Shown: positions 31,856 to 41,520, counted from the first letter of the stretch. The stretch: DNA of 64,000 bases from Rhodobacterales bacterium (GCA_002747035.1 PDRZ01000016.1:62001-126000); one strand, 5' to 3'. The notes: generated from the letters alone by a model not told the origin. Numbers and translations are program-made.

Positions 31856-33691
31856 ATGCTACGCCTTGATGACATATCCTATTCCGTGGCCGGACGGCCC
31901 CTGATCGAACATGCCTCCGCCACCATACCCACCGGGCACAAGGTGGGACTTGTGGGGCGCAATGGCACCGGAAAAACCACGCTGTTCCGCCTGATCCGGG
32001 GCGAATTGGCGCTTGAGACGGGTGAGATCACCCTGCCCACCCGCGCGCGGATCGGCGGAGTGGCACAGGAGGTGCCGGGCAACGAGGTGTCGTTGATTGA
32101 CACCGTTCTGGCCGCCGATACGGAACGCGCGGCCCTGATGGCCGAGGAAAGCGAAGACCCGAACCGAATCGCGGAAATCCAGACGCGGCTGGCGGATATC
32201 GACGCCTGGGGGGCCGAAGCGCGGGCCTCGTCCATCCTGCGCGGTCTTGGGTTCACGGCGGACGAGATGTTGATGCCCTGTTCCGCCTTTTCCGGGGGCT
32301 GGCGGATGCGCGTGGCCCTGGCGGCGGTGCTGTTTTCCGAACCGGACCTGTTGCTGCTGGACGAACCCACGAACTATCTGGATCTGGAGGGGGCGCTGTG
32401 GCTGGAAAACTACCTGGCGAAATATCCCCATACGGTGTTGATCGTCAGCCACGACCGCGGGCTGTTGAACCGTGCCGTTGGCGCGATCCTGCATCTCGAA
32501 GATCGCAAGCTCACGCTGTATCAAGGTGCCTATGATACCTTCGCGGAAACCCGCGCCGCACGGTTGCTGGCCGCCCAATCCGAGGCCAGGAAACAGGAAG
32601 CCCGCCGCGCGCATCTGCAATCCTATGTGGATCGGTTCCGGTACAAGGCGGACAAGGCGAAACAGGCCCAGTCCCGGTTGAAGGCCCTGTCCAAAATGAC
32701 CCCGATCACAGCGCCGCAAGAGGCGGCGTTGCGGGCGTTTTCCTTTCCCTCGCCCGAAGAGCTTTCGCCGCCGATTATCCGGGTGGAAAATGGCGAGGTC
32801 GGGTATGATGGAACGGCGGTATTGTCGCGGCTGGACCTGCGGATAGATCAGGATGACCGGATTGCCCTTCTCGGCCGCAACGGCGAAGGCAAATCCACCC
32901 TGTCCAAGATGCTGTCAGGGCGGCTGGACCTGATGGCGGGGCGGATGACCTGCGCGTCAAAGCTACGCGTCGGGTTCTTTGCCCAGCATCAGGTGGATGA
33001 ACTGCATGTGGATGAAACCCCGCTGGACCATATCCGCCGACTGCGCCCCGAAGAGACACCGGCGCGGTTGCGCGCACGCCTTGGCGGGTTCGGGATTGGG
33101 GCGGAACAGGCCGATACCCTGGTGTCCGGCCTGTCGGGCGGGCAAAAGGCGCGGCTGTCGCTTATGCTGGCCACGCTGGATGCGCCGCATCTTCTGATCC
33201 TTGACGAACCCACCAACCACTTGGACATCGAAAGCCGCGAGGCTCTGGTTGAGGCGCTGACCGCCTATAGCGGCGCAGTGATCCTGGTCAGCCACGACAT
33301 GCATCTTCTTGGCCTTGTTGCGGACCGGCTATGGCTGGTAAAAGACGGGCGTGTGGCCCCCTATGACGGGGATTTGCCAAGCTATCGTGACATGCTTCTT
33401 GCCCCTGAAAAACGCCCGGCCAAAGCCAGGGCGGCCAAACCCAAACGCCCGTCGCGCGACGTTGTTCTGGAATTAAGGCAAAACGTGAGAAAATGCGAGG
33501 AACGCGTTGATAAACTGAATGAAATGCGAGATAAGCTTGCCTTGAAACTGGCCGACCCGACGCTTTATGAGGACCGCCCGGACGAGGCGGTGGTGTGGCA
33601 AAAGAAATATGCCGAAGTGATGGAGGGGCTGGACCGTGCCGAGGCGCTTTGGATGAAGGCGCTTGAAAAGCTGGAAGCGGCAGAAAGCTGA
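31856..33691 (+). CDS. ABC-F ATPase (Uup/EttA-like)
   Basis: The 611-residue soluble protein has two ABC domains: GRNGTGKTT and FSGGWRMR with LLLLDEPTNYLD (first), then GRNGEGKST, LSGGQKARL and LLILDEPTNHLD (second), joined by a helical linker near residues 240-285. There are no membrane spans, so it is an ABC-F ribosome-associated factor. The C-terminus (about 520-611) is a coiled-coil like that of Uup. It ends just before the repeat/terminator at 33697-33766. Confidence 0.93.
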   Translation: MLRLDDISYSVAGRPLIEHASATIPTGHKVGLVGRNGTGKTTLFRLIRGELALETGEITLPTRARIGGVAQEVPGNEVSLIDTVLAADTERAALMAEESEDPNRIAEIQTRLADIDAWGAEARASSILRGLGFTADEMLMPCSAFSGGWRMRVALAAVLFSEPDLLLLDEPTNYLDLEGALWLENYLAKYPHTVLIVSHDRGLLNRAVGAILHLEDRKLTLYQGAYDTFAETRAARLLAAQSEARKQEARRAHLQSYVDRFRYKADKAKQAQSRLKALSKMTPITAPQEAALRAFSFPSPEELSPPIIRVENGEVGYDGTAVLSRLDLRIDQDDRIALLGRNGEGKSTLSKMLSGRLDLMAGRMTCASKLRVGFFAQHQVDELHVDETPLDHIRRLRPEETPARLRARLGGFGIGAEQADTLVSGLSGGQKARLSLMLATLDAPHLLILDEPTNHLDIESREALVEALTAYSGAVILVSHDMHLLGLVADRLWLVKDGRVAPYDGDLPSYRDMLLAPEKRPAKARAAKPKRPSRDVVLELRQNVRKCEERVDKLNEMRDKLALKLADPTLYEDRPDEAVVWQKKYAEVMEGLDRAEALWMKALEKLEAAES

Positions 33692-33696
33692 GCGCG

Positions 33697-33766
33697 GCGC
33701 TCCCGCCAGTCATACGGGGATCAGGGATCCCCTTTTCCTGTTGGGTCCGGCCTCGCTCGCGCTCGG
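33697..33766 (+). repeat. Intergenic repeat with terminator hairpin (copy A)
   Basis: About 70 bp are ~91% identical to 36827-36895. Each copy holds GGGGATC-NNN-GATCCCC followed by TTTTCC, a good terminator, and then TTGGGTCCGGCCTCGCT. Copy A lies 5 bp after the ABC-F stop, so it can end the 30.5-33.7 kb transcript. Confidence 0.75.
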
Positions 33767-33840
33767 CATGCCGCCCCCCCTCACCGGCTTTACAAAACCG
33801 CAACGGCGGGACAGGGTGAGCCGGAACCCTCGGAGGAACC

Positions 33841-34452
33841 ATGGACCTGTCCTTTTTGATTACCGCTTTCGTTACCCTGTTCGTGATCATTGATCCGATT
33901 GGGCTTACGCCCATGTTCGTGGCCCTGACCCATGGGATGCCGTTCGCCGAACGCCGGACCGTGGCTTTGCGCGCCTGTGCCGCTGCCTTTGCGATCCTGA
34001 CCGCTTTTACCCTGTTTGGTGAGGCGGTGCTTGGCTTTGTGGGGATTTCCATGCCGGCCTTTCGGGTGGCCGGTGGTATCCTGTTGTTTCTGACCGCTCT
34101 GGACATGTTGTTTGAACGGCGCACGAAGCGGCGCGAGGATCAGGCGGATGAGCGCCCGGATCCGTCGATCTTCCCCATGGCCATACCGTTAACGGCCGGA
34201 CCCGGTTCGATCGCCACCGTGATTCTGTTGGCCGGAGAACGTGGCGGGATGATCGGTTTCCTGGAAACCATCATCGTGGCGCTTGCCGTGATTCTTGTTG
34301 CGTTGATGCTGTTTCTGACCGCCGGTTTCCTGGAGCGTGTGCTTGGCAAGACCGGTATCAATGTGGCCACCCGCCTTCTGGGGATGCTGCTGGCGGCGCT
34401 GGCGGTTCAGTTTGTGCTTCAGGGGTTAAAGGACTTCGGATTTGCAGGGTGA
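33841..34452 (+). CDS. MarC-family membrane protein
   Basis: The 203-residue protein has about six membrane spans and the MarC features FVIIDPIGLTPMFVALTHGM (~residues 15-34) and PLTAGPGSIATVI (~115-127). Function of the family is uncertain; it is not a proven drug transporter. A GGAGGAACC ribosome site supports the start. Bases 33767-33840 contain CTCACC/GGTGAG arms but no clear regulatory element. Confidence 0.9.
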   Translation: MDLSFLITAFVTLFVIIDPIGLTPMFVALTHGMPFAERRTVALRACAAAFAILTAFTLFGEAVLGFVGISMPAFRVAGGILLFLTALDMLFERRTKRREDQADERPDPSIFPMAIPLTAGPGSIATVILLAGERGGMIGFLETIIVALAVILVALMLFLTAGFLERVLGKTGINVATRLLGMLLAALAVQFVLQGLKDFGFAG

Positions 34453-34490
34453 TCCTGCGCGTCCTATATCAATCCCCAAGGGGGTGAAAT

Positions 34491-35066
34491 ATGTCTGATT
34501 ATGGCAGCCTGATTTATCTTGTCCTGCTACTCTGCGCTGTTGTCGGGTGGTTCATTGCCCAGAACCGCGCGTCGCTTGGCAAGCTTGCGCAACAGGCGCT
34601 GGCTTGGGGATTGATCTTTGCCGGGGCTTTGGCGGTTGTTGCGCTTTGGGAAGACATCCGGGGCGCAGTCAGCCCATCTCAGGCGGTTTACGCCGACCAG
34701 GGTCGGATCGAGCTGCCCCGCGCGGCCGATGGGCATTATTACCTCACCGCCGAAGTGAACGGGACGCCCGTCCGCTTTACCGTCGATACCGGTGCGACCG
34801 AAATCGTGCTGTCACGCCAGGATGCGCTGGCGGTTGGCATCGATCCGGGCGAGCTGGCTTTTCTGGGCTCGGCCCAGACCGCCAATGGCGAGGTCCGCAT
34901 GGCCCCGGTGCGGCTTGACACTTTCGACGTGGGCGCGATTCGCGACACCCGCCTGCGCGCCTTTGTCAGTGGCGGGGCCATGGTCACTTCGCTTCTGGGC
35001 ATGGCTTATCTGCAACGCTATTCCCGGATCGAAATCGCCGACGGGGCGCTGATTCTGACACGTTAA
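34491..35066 (+). CDS. Retropepsin-like aspartic protease (TIGR02281 type)
   Basis: The 191-residue protein has two N-terminal membrane spans (about 7-24 and 38-53) and a single aspartic-protease domain with FTVDTGATEIVLSRQDA (catalytic Asp in DTGA, ~residue 100) and SLLGMAYLQRYSRIEI near the end. Dimers are expected, as in retropepsins. The active site probably faces the periplasm. It is read toward the minus-strand aminotransferase gene, with an inverted repeat between them. Confidence 0.87.
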   Translation: MSDYGSLIYLVLLLCAVVGWFIAQNRASLGKLAQQALAWGLIFAGALAVVALWEDIRGAVSPSQAVYADQGRIELPRAADGHYYLTAEVNGTPVRFTVDTGATEIVLSRQDALAVGIDPGELAFLGSAQTANGEVRMAPVRLDTFDVGAIRDTRLRAFVSGGAMVTSLLGMAYLQRYSRIEIADGALILTR

Positions 35067-35177
35067 AGCCTTCGACCTTTAACGTGAGACAGGGAAAGGG
35101 CGAAGGCAGCGCGACATTTATGTGTTGCGCGCGTCCTGCCAAAAACCCGTGAGTCAGGTTAAAGGTCGAACGCTTTA
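35064..35177. repeat. 20-nt inverted repeat between convergent genes with inner hairpin
   Basis: TAAAGCCTTCGACCTTTAAC (35064-35083, starting with the protease stop) pairs with 35158-35177 with one mismatch. Inside, GCGCGAC/GTTGCGC (35109-35130) forms a second hairpin. It may act as a bidirectional terminator, or be a small inserted palindromic element. Confidence 0.6.
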
Positions 35178-35187
35178 GGGGAGCGAC

Positions 35188-36390
35188 TTAGCCCCGCTTT
35201 CTCCCTTGGAACACCGTGCCAACCTCGGCCCGGATGATCCTGGCGATCTGGGCACAATCCTCCAGCGAAAAAGTCAGTGGCAGGCGCATGTCCACAATCC
35301 CCCGCAACACCCTGTCACTTTTCGGCATGGGGGCGGAAGGCGCATAGCGCCAGCTGTCATAGCGTGAGGTAAAGCCGCTAGGTTCCGATCCGCCGAACCA
35401 TTTAAGCTCAACCCCGCGTGCCGCACAGCGCGCCAGAACCTCGCCCACCCTCGCTTCGTCCCAGTCCAGCAAAAGGAACTGGATCGATGACCCCACAAAA
35501 TATTCCTGAGCAGGGCGCGAAACCAGCGTCAGCCCCGGGGTGTTCTGCACCCCTTCTTCCACCACGCGATAACGCGCGTTCCACGCCTCGCATCTGGCGT
35601 CGAGATTGCGCAGCTGGGGCCGCAAAACAGCTGCGCGCAGGTTGTCCATGCGCCCCGACACGTTGGGGGTGTCGAACCTGATCCGCTCGAACACCTCGGG
35701 TGCGGGCGCGGCCAGGTGGCGTTCATAAAGCATATAGGACCCTGACAGCATGACCGCGCGGGCCGCCACCTCTTCGTCATCGGTCACAAGCAGCCCGCCT
35801 TCGCCCGAATTGAGATGTTTATAGGTCTGGGTTGAATAGCACCCGACGATCCCGTCCGTGCCGGAAAGACGCCCGTTCCAACGCGCGCCCATCGTGTGGG
35901 CACAGTCTTCGATCACCCGCAGCCCATGGTTCTTGCACAGGGCCAAAAGCGCATCCATGTCGCACAAATGCCCCCGCATGTGGGACAGCAACAGCACATC
36001 CGCCTGCGCCGCCTTTTCGGCCAGATCCTCAAGGTCGATGACCAGATCCTCGGTCACCCCCACAAAAACAGGCACGGCCCCGAGGCTGGCGATTGCCCCG
36101 GGTACGGGCGCAAGGGTAAAGGCATTGGTCAGAACCTTGTCACCGGGTTTTACCCCAAGGGCACGCAGAGAGGTGGCAAGCGCATATCCCCCCGAAGCAA
36201 CCGCGACACAGAATTTGGTCCCCATGGCGGCGGCAAACTCCTGTTCCAGCAAGGCCACCTCGCCCAGTTCGCCCTCGGCGAGGTTATAGCGATGCAGCCG
36301 CCCGTGCCGAAGCACCGCCATGGCGGCAGAGATACCTTCTTCCGGGATCGGTTCCTGTTGGGTAAAACTACCAGTGAAACATTCAGTCAT
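35188..36390 (-). CDS. DegT/DnrJ/EryC1-family aminotransferase
   Basis: The 400-residue PLP enzyme starts at ATG 36390 with AGGTG upstream. Typical features are VASGGYALATSLRALGVKPGDKV (~65-87), VIEDCAHTMGARWNG (~165) and YSTQTYKHLNSGEGG with the PLP-binding Lys at about residue 193. Family members transfer amino groups to sugar or cyclitol ketones in polysaccharide or secondary-metabolite synthesis. No sugar-biosynthesis genes lie nearby, so the substrate cannot be told. Confidence 0.85.
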   Translation of the reverse strand: MTECFTGSFTQQEPIPEEGISAAMAVLRHGRLHRYNLAEGELGEVALLEQEFAAAMGTKFCVAVASGGYALATSLRALGVKPGDKVLTNAFTLAPVPGAIASLGAVPVFVGVTEDLVIDLEDLAEKAAQADVLLLSHMRGHLCDMDALLALCKNHGLRVIEDCAHTMGARWNGRLSGTDGIVGCYSTQTYKHLNSGEGGLLVTDDEEVAARAVMLSGSYMLYERHLAAPAPEVFERIRFDTPNVSGRMDNLRAAVLRPQLRNLDARCEAWNARYRVVEEGVQNTPGLTLVSRPAQEYFVGSSIQFLLLDWDEARVGEVLARCAARGVELKWFGGSEPSGFTSRYDSWRYAPSAPMPKSDRVLRGIVDMRLPLTFSLEDCAQIARIIRAEVGTVFQGRKRG

Positions 36391-36826
36391 GGCACCTTTT
36401 TGGAACGGCACATGGGCGGGCGTCAATGTCGGGAACAGATTATTTCGCGGCGAATCTCGGCTGATGGCATGGCAAGACCCGGCTTCGGACTGGGCATCGG
36501 ATTGGGTCAATCTCGCCAATCGAACCCGCTTCCTTTGTCCACCATCTGCGCAGCAGCAACACCCCCTGCTCACCCTGTTCAGACCCGCCCCGCCTTCGTT
36601 TGACGAACTGCGCGCGAAATTCAGCACCTATGCCGGGCCTGCGCTTGGTCCGGATCGGGCTCCGAGAATCGAAACACCCTCACCAACCTTGAAACCCTGC
36701 CCACAATGGCGCAGACCGACCTGGTTTCACCCCCGGGATGAGCTTTCTCAATCCGCGCAGGTAACCCGCCTGTCGTGGAGCGGATTCACGTACCTCATTT
36801 CAATTGCCTTAAACGCCACCAAGAAC
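36391..36826. other. Intergenic region upstream of aminotransferase
   Basis: No gene is supported. Open frames here lack family patterns. The aminotransferase promoter should lie in the first part. The repeat copy B follows at 36827 and GC-rich sequence without a gene continues to 37000. Confidence 0.4.
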
Positions 36827-36895
36827 GCGCTCCCGCCGGTCATACGGGGATCAAAGATCCCCTTTTCCCGTTGGGTCCGGCCTCGCTACGCTCGG
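36827..36895 (+). repeat. Intergenic repeat with terminator hairpin (copy B)
   Basis: Second copy of the element at 33697-33766, with GGGGATC-AAA-GATCCCC and TTTTCC. Here it lies 106 bp beyond the 3' end of the minus-strand gph gene and in plus orientation, so it does not obviously terminate a known gene. Confidence 0.75.
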
Positions 36896-37000
36896 TGAGC
36901 CACCAGGCCGCAAGGTCGCGCCGAACCGTGAGGGGGACAGCCGAGCGGCAGCGAGGCCCCGCCCGCCGCAGGCGGTGGCGCCCCGCCAGGGGCGTCACGA

Positions 37001-37660
37001 TCAGGACCACAACCGCGCCACGATCGCCGGCAAATCTGCAAAGTCGCTCAGGATCGCCTCTGGCTCCAGAGCGGACACATCCTCACCACCCGGTCCGAAA
37101 TCGACCAGCACCGACGGCACCCCCGCCCTGCGTGCCGTTTCCCGATCCGTAATACTGTCTCCAATAAGCATACAGTGTTCCGCCGCTCCTCCCGCGCGTC
37201 GCGCCGCCTCAAAAAGCGGCTCCGGGTCCGGTTTGCGCACCGGCAGTGTGTCGGCCCCAACCATCGAACCGAACGCCCCCCGCACCCCCAACCGGGTCAA
37301 CAGCTCTTCGGCCAACCCTTCCGGTTTGTTGGTACAAATGCCCACGCCGTATCCTGCAAGCTTTAACGCCTCGACCGCCTCCATGGCCCCGGGATACATC
37401 ACCGTGTGGTGGTCGATTGCCTGCCCATAGGCGGCCAGCAAAACCGGGTACTGAGCCTCAATCACCGCATCATCCAGCACGCCCATCCGTTCCAGCCCAA
37501 GGCGCAGCATGGCCTTGCCCCCCCGCAAAGCCGTCGGCGCATCAGATGCCAGCAGCACATCACCAAGCCCAAGCCCGCGAAAACAGGCATTCGCCGCCGC
37601 CAGCAAATCCCCGCTGGTATCCGCCAACGTCCCATCCAGATCAAATATCACCGTACGCAT
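37001..37660 (-). CDS. gph: Phosphoglycolate phosphatase (HAD superfamily)
   Basis: The 219-residue enzyme begins MRTVIFDLDGTLADTSGDLL, with the DxD nucleophile motif, and contains GVGICTNKPEGLAEELL (~105) and MLIGDSITDRETARRAG (~165), the HAD motifs of the Gph type. It dephosphorylates 2-phosphoglycolate. The specificity is inferred from overall similarity. It is divergent from glmU. Confidence 0.85.
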   Translation of the reverse strand: MRTVIFDLDGTLADTSGDLLAAANACFRGLGLGDVLLASDAPTALRGGKAMLRLGLERMGVLDDAVIEAQYPVLLAAYGQAIDHHTVMYPGAMEAVEALKLAGYGVGICTNKPEGLAEELLTRLGVRGAFGSMVGADTLPVRKPDPEPLFEAARRAGGAAEHCMLIGDSITDRETARRAGVPSVLVDFGPGGEDVSALEPEAILSDFADLPAIVARLWS

Positions 37661-37732
37661 TGCGCCACCTTCCCAAGCATGTTTCCGCCCAGACCTGTTT
37701 CAGCCCGCAACCATAGTTGAACGCCGCTGGCC

Positions 37733-37760
37733 TTGCCTTGGCCTCTCAACCGGATAAAAC
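37733..37760 (+). promoter_or_regulatory. Possible glmU promoter
   Basis: TTGCCT (37733-37738) and TAAAAC (37755-37760), separated by 16 nt, lie 45 bp before the glmU ATG. This is a pattern match only. Confidence 0.3.
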
Positions 37761-37804
37761 GGGGCACTACAGAATAAAAGACAAAACGAACGAGGCCCCC
37801 TGTC

Positions 37805-39163
37805 ATGAGCACCGCCCTGATCCTTCTTGCCGCCGGGCAAGGCACGCGGATGAAATCCGACCTGCCCAAGGTGTTGCACCAGATAGCAGGCGCGCCAATG
37901 CTGGTCCACGCCATGAAATCGGGTGCGGGACTCGCGCCCGAACACACGGTCATCGTGGCCGGCCATGGGGCCGAAGCGGTCAGCGCCGCGGCACAGGCCC
38001 ATGACGACAGCGCCCGGATCGTGATCCAGGACACTCAGGAAGGCACCGGCCACGCCGTGAAATGTGCCCGGCCCGCCCTTTCGGACTTTGACGGCGACGC
38101 CTATGTTCTGTTCGGCGACACCCCGTTCATCAAACCCGGAACCCTCGACCGCATGGCCGCGGCCCGTGCGTCGGGCCACGATCTTGTCATCCTTGGGTTC
38201 GAAGCGGCCAACCCGGCCCGCTATGGCCGCCTTGTCATGGACGGCACCCGGCTTGAACGGATTGTCGAGTACAAGGACGCAACGGATGCCGAACGTGCCA
38301 TTACCTTCTGCAATAGCGGGTTGATGGCTGCCAAAGCTGAAACCCTGTTTTCCCTGCTTGAAGATGTCAGCAACGACAACGCCAGCGGCGAATACTATCT
38401 CACCGATATTGTCGCCATCGCCAATGCGCGGGGCCTGTCCGTCACGGCGGTGCATGGGGACGAATCCGAAATGCTCGGTATCAACTCCCGCGCCCAGCTG
38501 GCCGAGGCGGAAGCGCATTTCCAATCCCAGGCCAGAGCCGAGGCGCTGGACACCGGGGTCACGCTGACTGCTCCCGAAACCGTGTATTTTGCCCATGACA
38601 CCATCGTTGGACGCGACGCGACCATCGAACCCAACGTGGTGTTCGGCCCCGGTGTCACGGTGGAATCCGGTGCCCGTATCCGCGCCTTTTCCCATCTCGA
38701 AGGCTGTCACGTCAGCCGGGGTGCCACCGTTGGCCCCTATGCCCGGCTGCGTCCGGGGGCGGAGCTGGCCGAAAACACCCATGTGGGCAATTTCGTCGAA
38801 ATCAAAAACGCCACGCTGGCCCAGGGGGCCAAGGCCAATCATCTGAGCTATATCGGGGATGCCTCTGTGGGCGAGGCCACCAATATCGGGGCGGGCACGA
38901 TCACCTGCAACTATGATGGCGTCATGAAACACCAGACCACAATTGGTGCCCGCGCGTTTATCGGCTCCAACACCATGCTGATTGCGCCGGTCTCTGTCGG
39001 CGACAACGCGATGACCGCCACCGGCGCGGTGATCACGAAAGACGTGCCTGACGCCGCGCTGGCCATTGCCCGTGCCGATCAGATCAACAAACCGGGCATG
39101 GCCCGAAAATTGTTCGAAATGTTAAAGGCCAAGAAGGCCAAACGCAACAAAGGGGCAGGCTGA
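37805..39163 (+). CDS. glmU: Bifunctional GlmU (N-acetyltransferase/uridylyltransferase)
   Basis: The 452-residue enzyme makes UDP-N-acetylglucosamine from glucosamine-1-phosphate in two steps. The N-terminal uridylyltransferase part has ILLAAGQGTRMKSDLPKVLH (~5-24) and YKDAT near residue 157. The C-terminal acetyltransferase is a left-handed beta helix of hexapeptides with NFVEIKNATL (~residue 330) and ANHLSYIGDA. It overlaps glmS (TGATG), so the two steps of the pathway are coupled. Confidence 0.97.
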   Translation: MSTALILLAAGQGTRMKSDLPKVLHQIAGAPMLVHAMKSGAGLAPEHTVIVAGHGAEAVSAAAQAHDDSARIVIQDTQEGTGHAVKCARPALSDFDGDAYVLFGDTPFIKPGTLDRMAAARASGHDLVILGFEAANPARYGRLVMDGTRLERIVEYKDATDAERAITFCNSGLMAAKAETLFSLLEDVSNDNASGEYYLTDIVAIANARGLSVTAVHGDESEMLGINSRAQLAEAEAHFQSQARAEALDTGVTLTAPETVYFAHDTIVGRDATIEPNVVFGPGVTVESGARIRAFSHLEGCHVSRGATVGPYARLRPGAELAENTHVGNFVEIKNATLAQGAKANHLSYIGDASVGEATNIGAGTITCNYDGVMKHQTTIGARAFIGSNTMLIAPVSVGDNAMTATGAVITKDVPDAALAIARADQINKPGMARKLFEMLKAKKAKRNKGAG

Positions 39164-40986
39164 TGTGTGGTATTGTAGGGGTCCTGGGCAACCACGAAGC
39201 AGCGCCCATTCTCGTTGAGGCGCTGAAACGCCTGGAATATCGCGGCTATGACAGCGCCGGGATCGCGACGATCAATGACGGGGTTCTGGACCGCCGCCGA
39301 GCGGTGGGCAAACTGGTAAACCTCTCGGATGAACTGGTTCACAACCCGCTCGCCGGCAAGGCCGGGATCGGCCATACCCGCTGGGCCACCCATGGCGCGG
39401 CCAATATCGCCAACGCCCACCCCCATCGCGCCGCCGACGTGGCTGTGGTGCATAATGGGATCATCGAGAACTACCGCGAATTACGCGCCGAACTGGCCGA
39501 AGTCGGGATCGGATTTGAAACCGACACCGACACGGAAACCGTGGCCCTGATGGCCCAGCATTTCCTGAACCAGGGAATGGCCCCGCGGGACGCCGCCCTT
39601 GCCACGATCAAAAAGCTCGACGGGGCCTATGCCTTGTGTTTTCTGTTTGACGGCCATGCCGACCTTCTGATCGCCGCGCGCCAGGGTTCTCCGCTGGCCA
39701 TCGGCCATGGCGAGGACGAGATGTTCGTCGGCTCGGATGCCATTGCGCTGGCACCAATGACCGACCGGATCACCTATCTCGAAGAAGGTGACTTCGCCGT
39801 GATCAGCCGGACCGAGGTTGAAATCCTGGACGCTGAATTCCGACCCGCCAATCGCGAAATCCGCACCGTGTCCATTGATGCGGCCCAAGTCGACAAGGGC
39901 GGCCACAAACACTTCATGGCCAAGGAGATCGCCGAACAGCCCATGGTGATCGGAGAAGCCATTCAGCATTACCTGTCAGACGATGGCAATGCGATCACCC
40001 TGCCCGGCGCGGGGGTTGATTTCACCGGGATTGACCGGCTGACCATGGTTGCCTGCGGCACCGCCTATTATGCCTGCCTCACAGCCAAATACTGGTTTGA
40101 ACAGCTGGCAGACCTCCCGGTAGATGTCGATGTGGCCTCGGAATTCCGCTACCGCGAACCCCCGATCCCCGCGCGCACGGCGGCATTGTTCGTGTCGCAA
40201 TCGGGTGAAACCGCCGATACGCTGGCCGCGCTGCGGTATTGCGAGGGCAAGGCGGCGTCGATCCTGTCGGTGGTCAATGTGCCGGAAAGTTCGATTGCCC
40301 GGGAAAGCGATCTGGCGCTGCCCATCCTGGCGGGCACCGAGATCGGTGTGGCCTCGACCAAGGCGTTCACCTGTCAGCTAACCGTGCTGTTCCTGCTGGC
40401 CCTGAAGGCGGCACAGGACATGGGACGGTTGAATGAACAGGAGGTCGCCGATCACCTGTCGCGCCTGCGTAGCCTGCCGTCAGTAATCAACGCCGCGCTG
40501 GACGGTTCCGGCCCCATGGTCGATGCCTCGCGCAAATTGGCCGAGGCCTCGGATGTGCTGTTCCTGGGGCGCGGCCGGATGTATCCACTGGCCCACGAAG
40601 GCGCATTGAAACTCAAAGAAATCAGCTATATACACGCCGAAGCTTATGCGTCAGGTGAACTTAAACACGGCCCCATTGCGTTGATTGACAAAACCATGCC
40701 CGTGGTGGTCATGGCCCCGCATGATGAGCTGTTCGATAAAACCATCAGCAACATGCAGGAGGTGATGGCGCGCGGTGGCAAGGTGTTGCTGGTGACCGAC
40801 GCGTCAGGCGCGGCCGAGGCTGGTGGGGATTCCTGGATCACGCTGACCCTGCCCGATATCGACCCGGTACTAACCCCCATCCTTTATGCGATCCCGGCGC
40901 AATTGCTGGCCTATCACACCGCCGTGGCCAAGGGCACGGATGTGGATCAGCCCCGCAATCTCGCCAAATCCGTAACGGTGGAATAA
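39163..40986 (+). CDS. glmS: Glucosamine-6-phosphate synthase GlmS
   Basis: The 607-residue enzyme makes glucosamine-6-phosphate from fructose-6-phosphate and glutamine. It begins MCGIVGVLG; Cys2 is the glutaminase nucleophile after Met removal. Two SIS domains carry SQSGETADT (~residue 345) and DVLFLGRGRMYPLAHEGALKLKE (~464-486). The C-terminus DQPRNLAKSVTVE is diagnostic. No glmS ribozyme is expected or seen; the start overlaps the glmU stop. Confidence 0.97.
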   Translation: MCGIVGVLGNHEAAPILVEALKRLEYRGYDSAGIATINDGVLDRRRAVGKLVNLSDELVHNPLAGKAGIGHTRWATHGAANIANAHPHRAADVAVVHNGIIENYRELRAELAEVGIGFETDTDTETVALMAQHFLNQGMAPRDAALATIKKLDGAYALCFLFDGHADLLIAARQGSPLAIGHGEDEMFVGSDAIALAPMTDRITYLEEGDFAVISRTEVEILDAEFRPANREIRTVSIDAAQVDKGGHKHFMAKEIAEQPMVIGEAIQHYLSDDGNAITLPGAGVDFTGIDRLTMVACGTAYYACLTAKYWFEQLADLPVDVDVASEFRYREPPIPARTAALFVSQSGETADTLAALRYCEGKAASILSVVNVPESSIARESDLALPILAGTEIGVASTKAFTCQLTVLFLLALKAAQDMGRLNEQEVADHLSRLRSLPSVINAALDGSGPMVDASRKLAEASDVLFLGRGRMYPLAHEGALKLKEISYIHAEAYASGELKHGPIALIDKTMPVVVMAPHDELFDKTISNMQEVMARGGKVLLVTDASGAAEAGGDSWITLTLPDIDPVLTPILYAIPAQLLAYHTAVAKGTDVDQPRNLAKSVTVE

Positions 40987-41520
40987 ATGGCCAGGCAATT
41001 CCCCGCCCTGGACGCGGCCCAGACCCGGTTCATTCACGAACAACACCTGTTTTTCGTCGGCTCTGCGGCGGCAAAGGGCCGGGTGAATATCTCGCCCAAG
41101 GGGATGGACAGCCTGCGGGTCCTTGGCCCGAACCGGATCATCTGGCGCAACCTCACCGGGTCGGGCAATGAAACGGCGGGACACCTGTTGCAGGAAAACC
41201 GGATCACCCTGATGTGGTGTTCCTTTACCAAACGCCCGCTGATCCTGCGCTGTTATGGCACCGCCCGCGCCGTGCATGTTGACGAGGAAAGGTTCGAAAT
41301 GCTCAACGCCCACTTCCCCCCGCATTCCGGCACGCGACAGGTCTATGACATGGCCGTGGATCTGGTGCAAACCTCCTGTGGCTATGCGGTGCCGTTCTTT
41401 GAGCATATGGGCGAGCGCGACACCCTGACCAAGTGGAGCGAAGATCGCGGAGCGGATGGCCTGCGCGCCTATTGGGATGAACGTAACGGCGAAACCATTG
41501 ACGGATTCCCCACCAAATGA
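40987..41520 (+). CDS. Pyridoxamine-phosphate-oxidase-like FMN-binding protein
   Basis: The 177-residue protein has the split-barrel flavoprotein pattern: FVGSAAAKGRVNISPKGMDSLRV (~25-47), RNLTGSGNETAGHL (~58-71) and GTARAVHVDEE (~92). It probably binds FMN and reduces small molecules; the substrate is unknown. Its ATG directly follows the glmS stop with no gap, and it overlaps the AlkD-like gene by 4 bp, so it belongs to the glmUS transcript. Confidence 0.8.
   Translation: MARQFPALDAAQTRFIHEQHLFFVGSAAAKGRVNISPKGMDSLRVLGPNRIIWRNLTGSGNETAGHLLQENRITLMWCSFTKRPLILRCYGTARAVHVDEERFEMLNAHFPPHSGTRQVYDMAVDLVQTSCGYAVPFFEHMGERDTLTKWSEDRGADGLRAYWDERNGETIDGFPTK

Noticed and set aside
36320-36898. 192-codon plus frame upstream of the aminotransferase, crossing repeat copy B
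   Set aside because: Its first part is antisense to the aminotransferase and its end is the repeat; no coherent protein.
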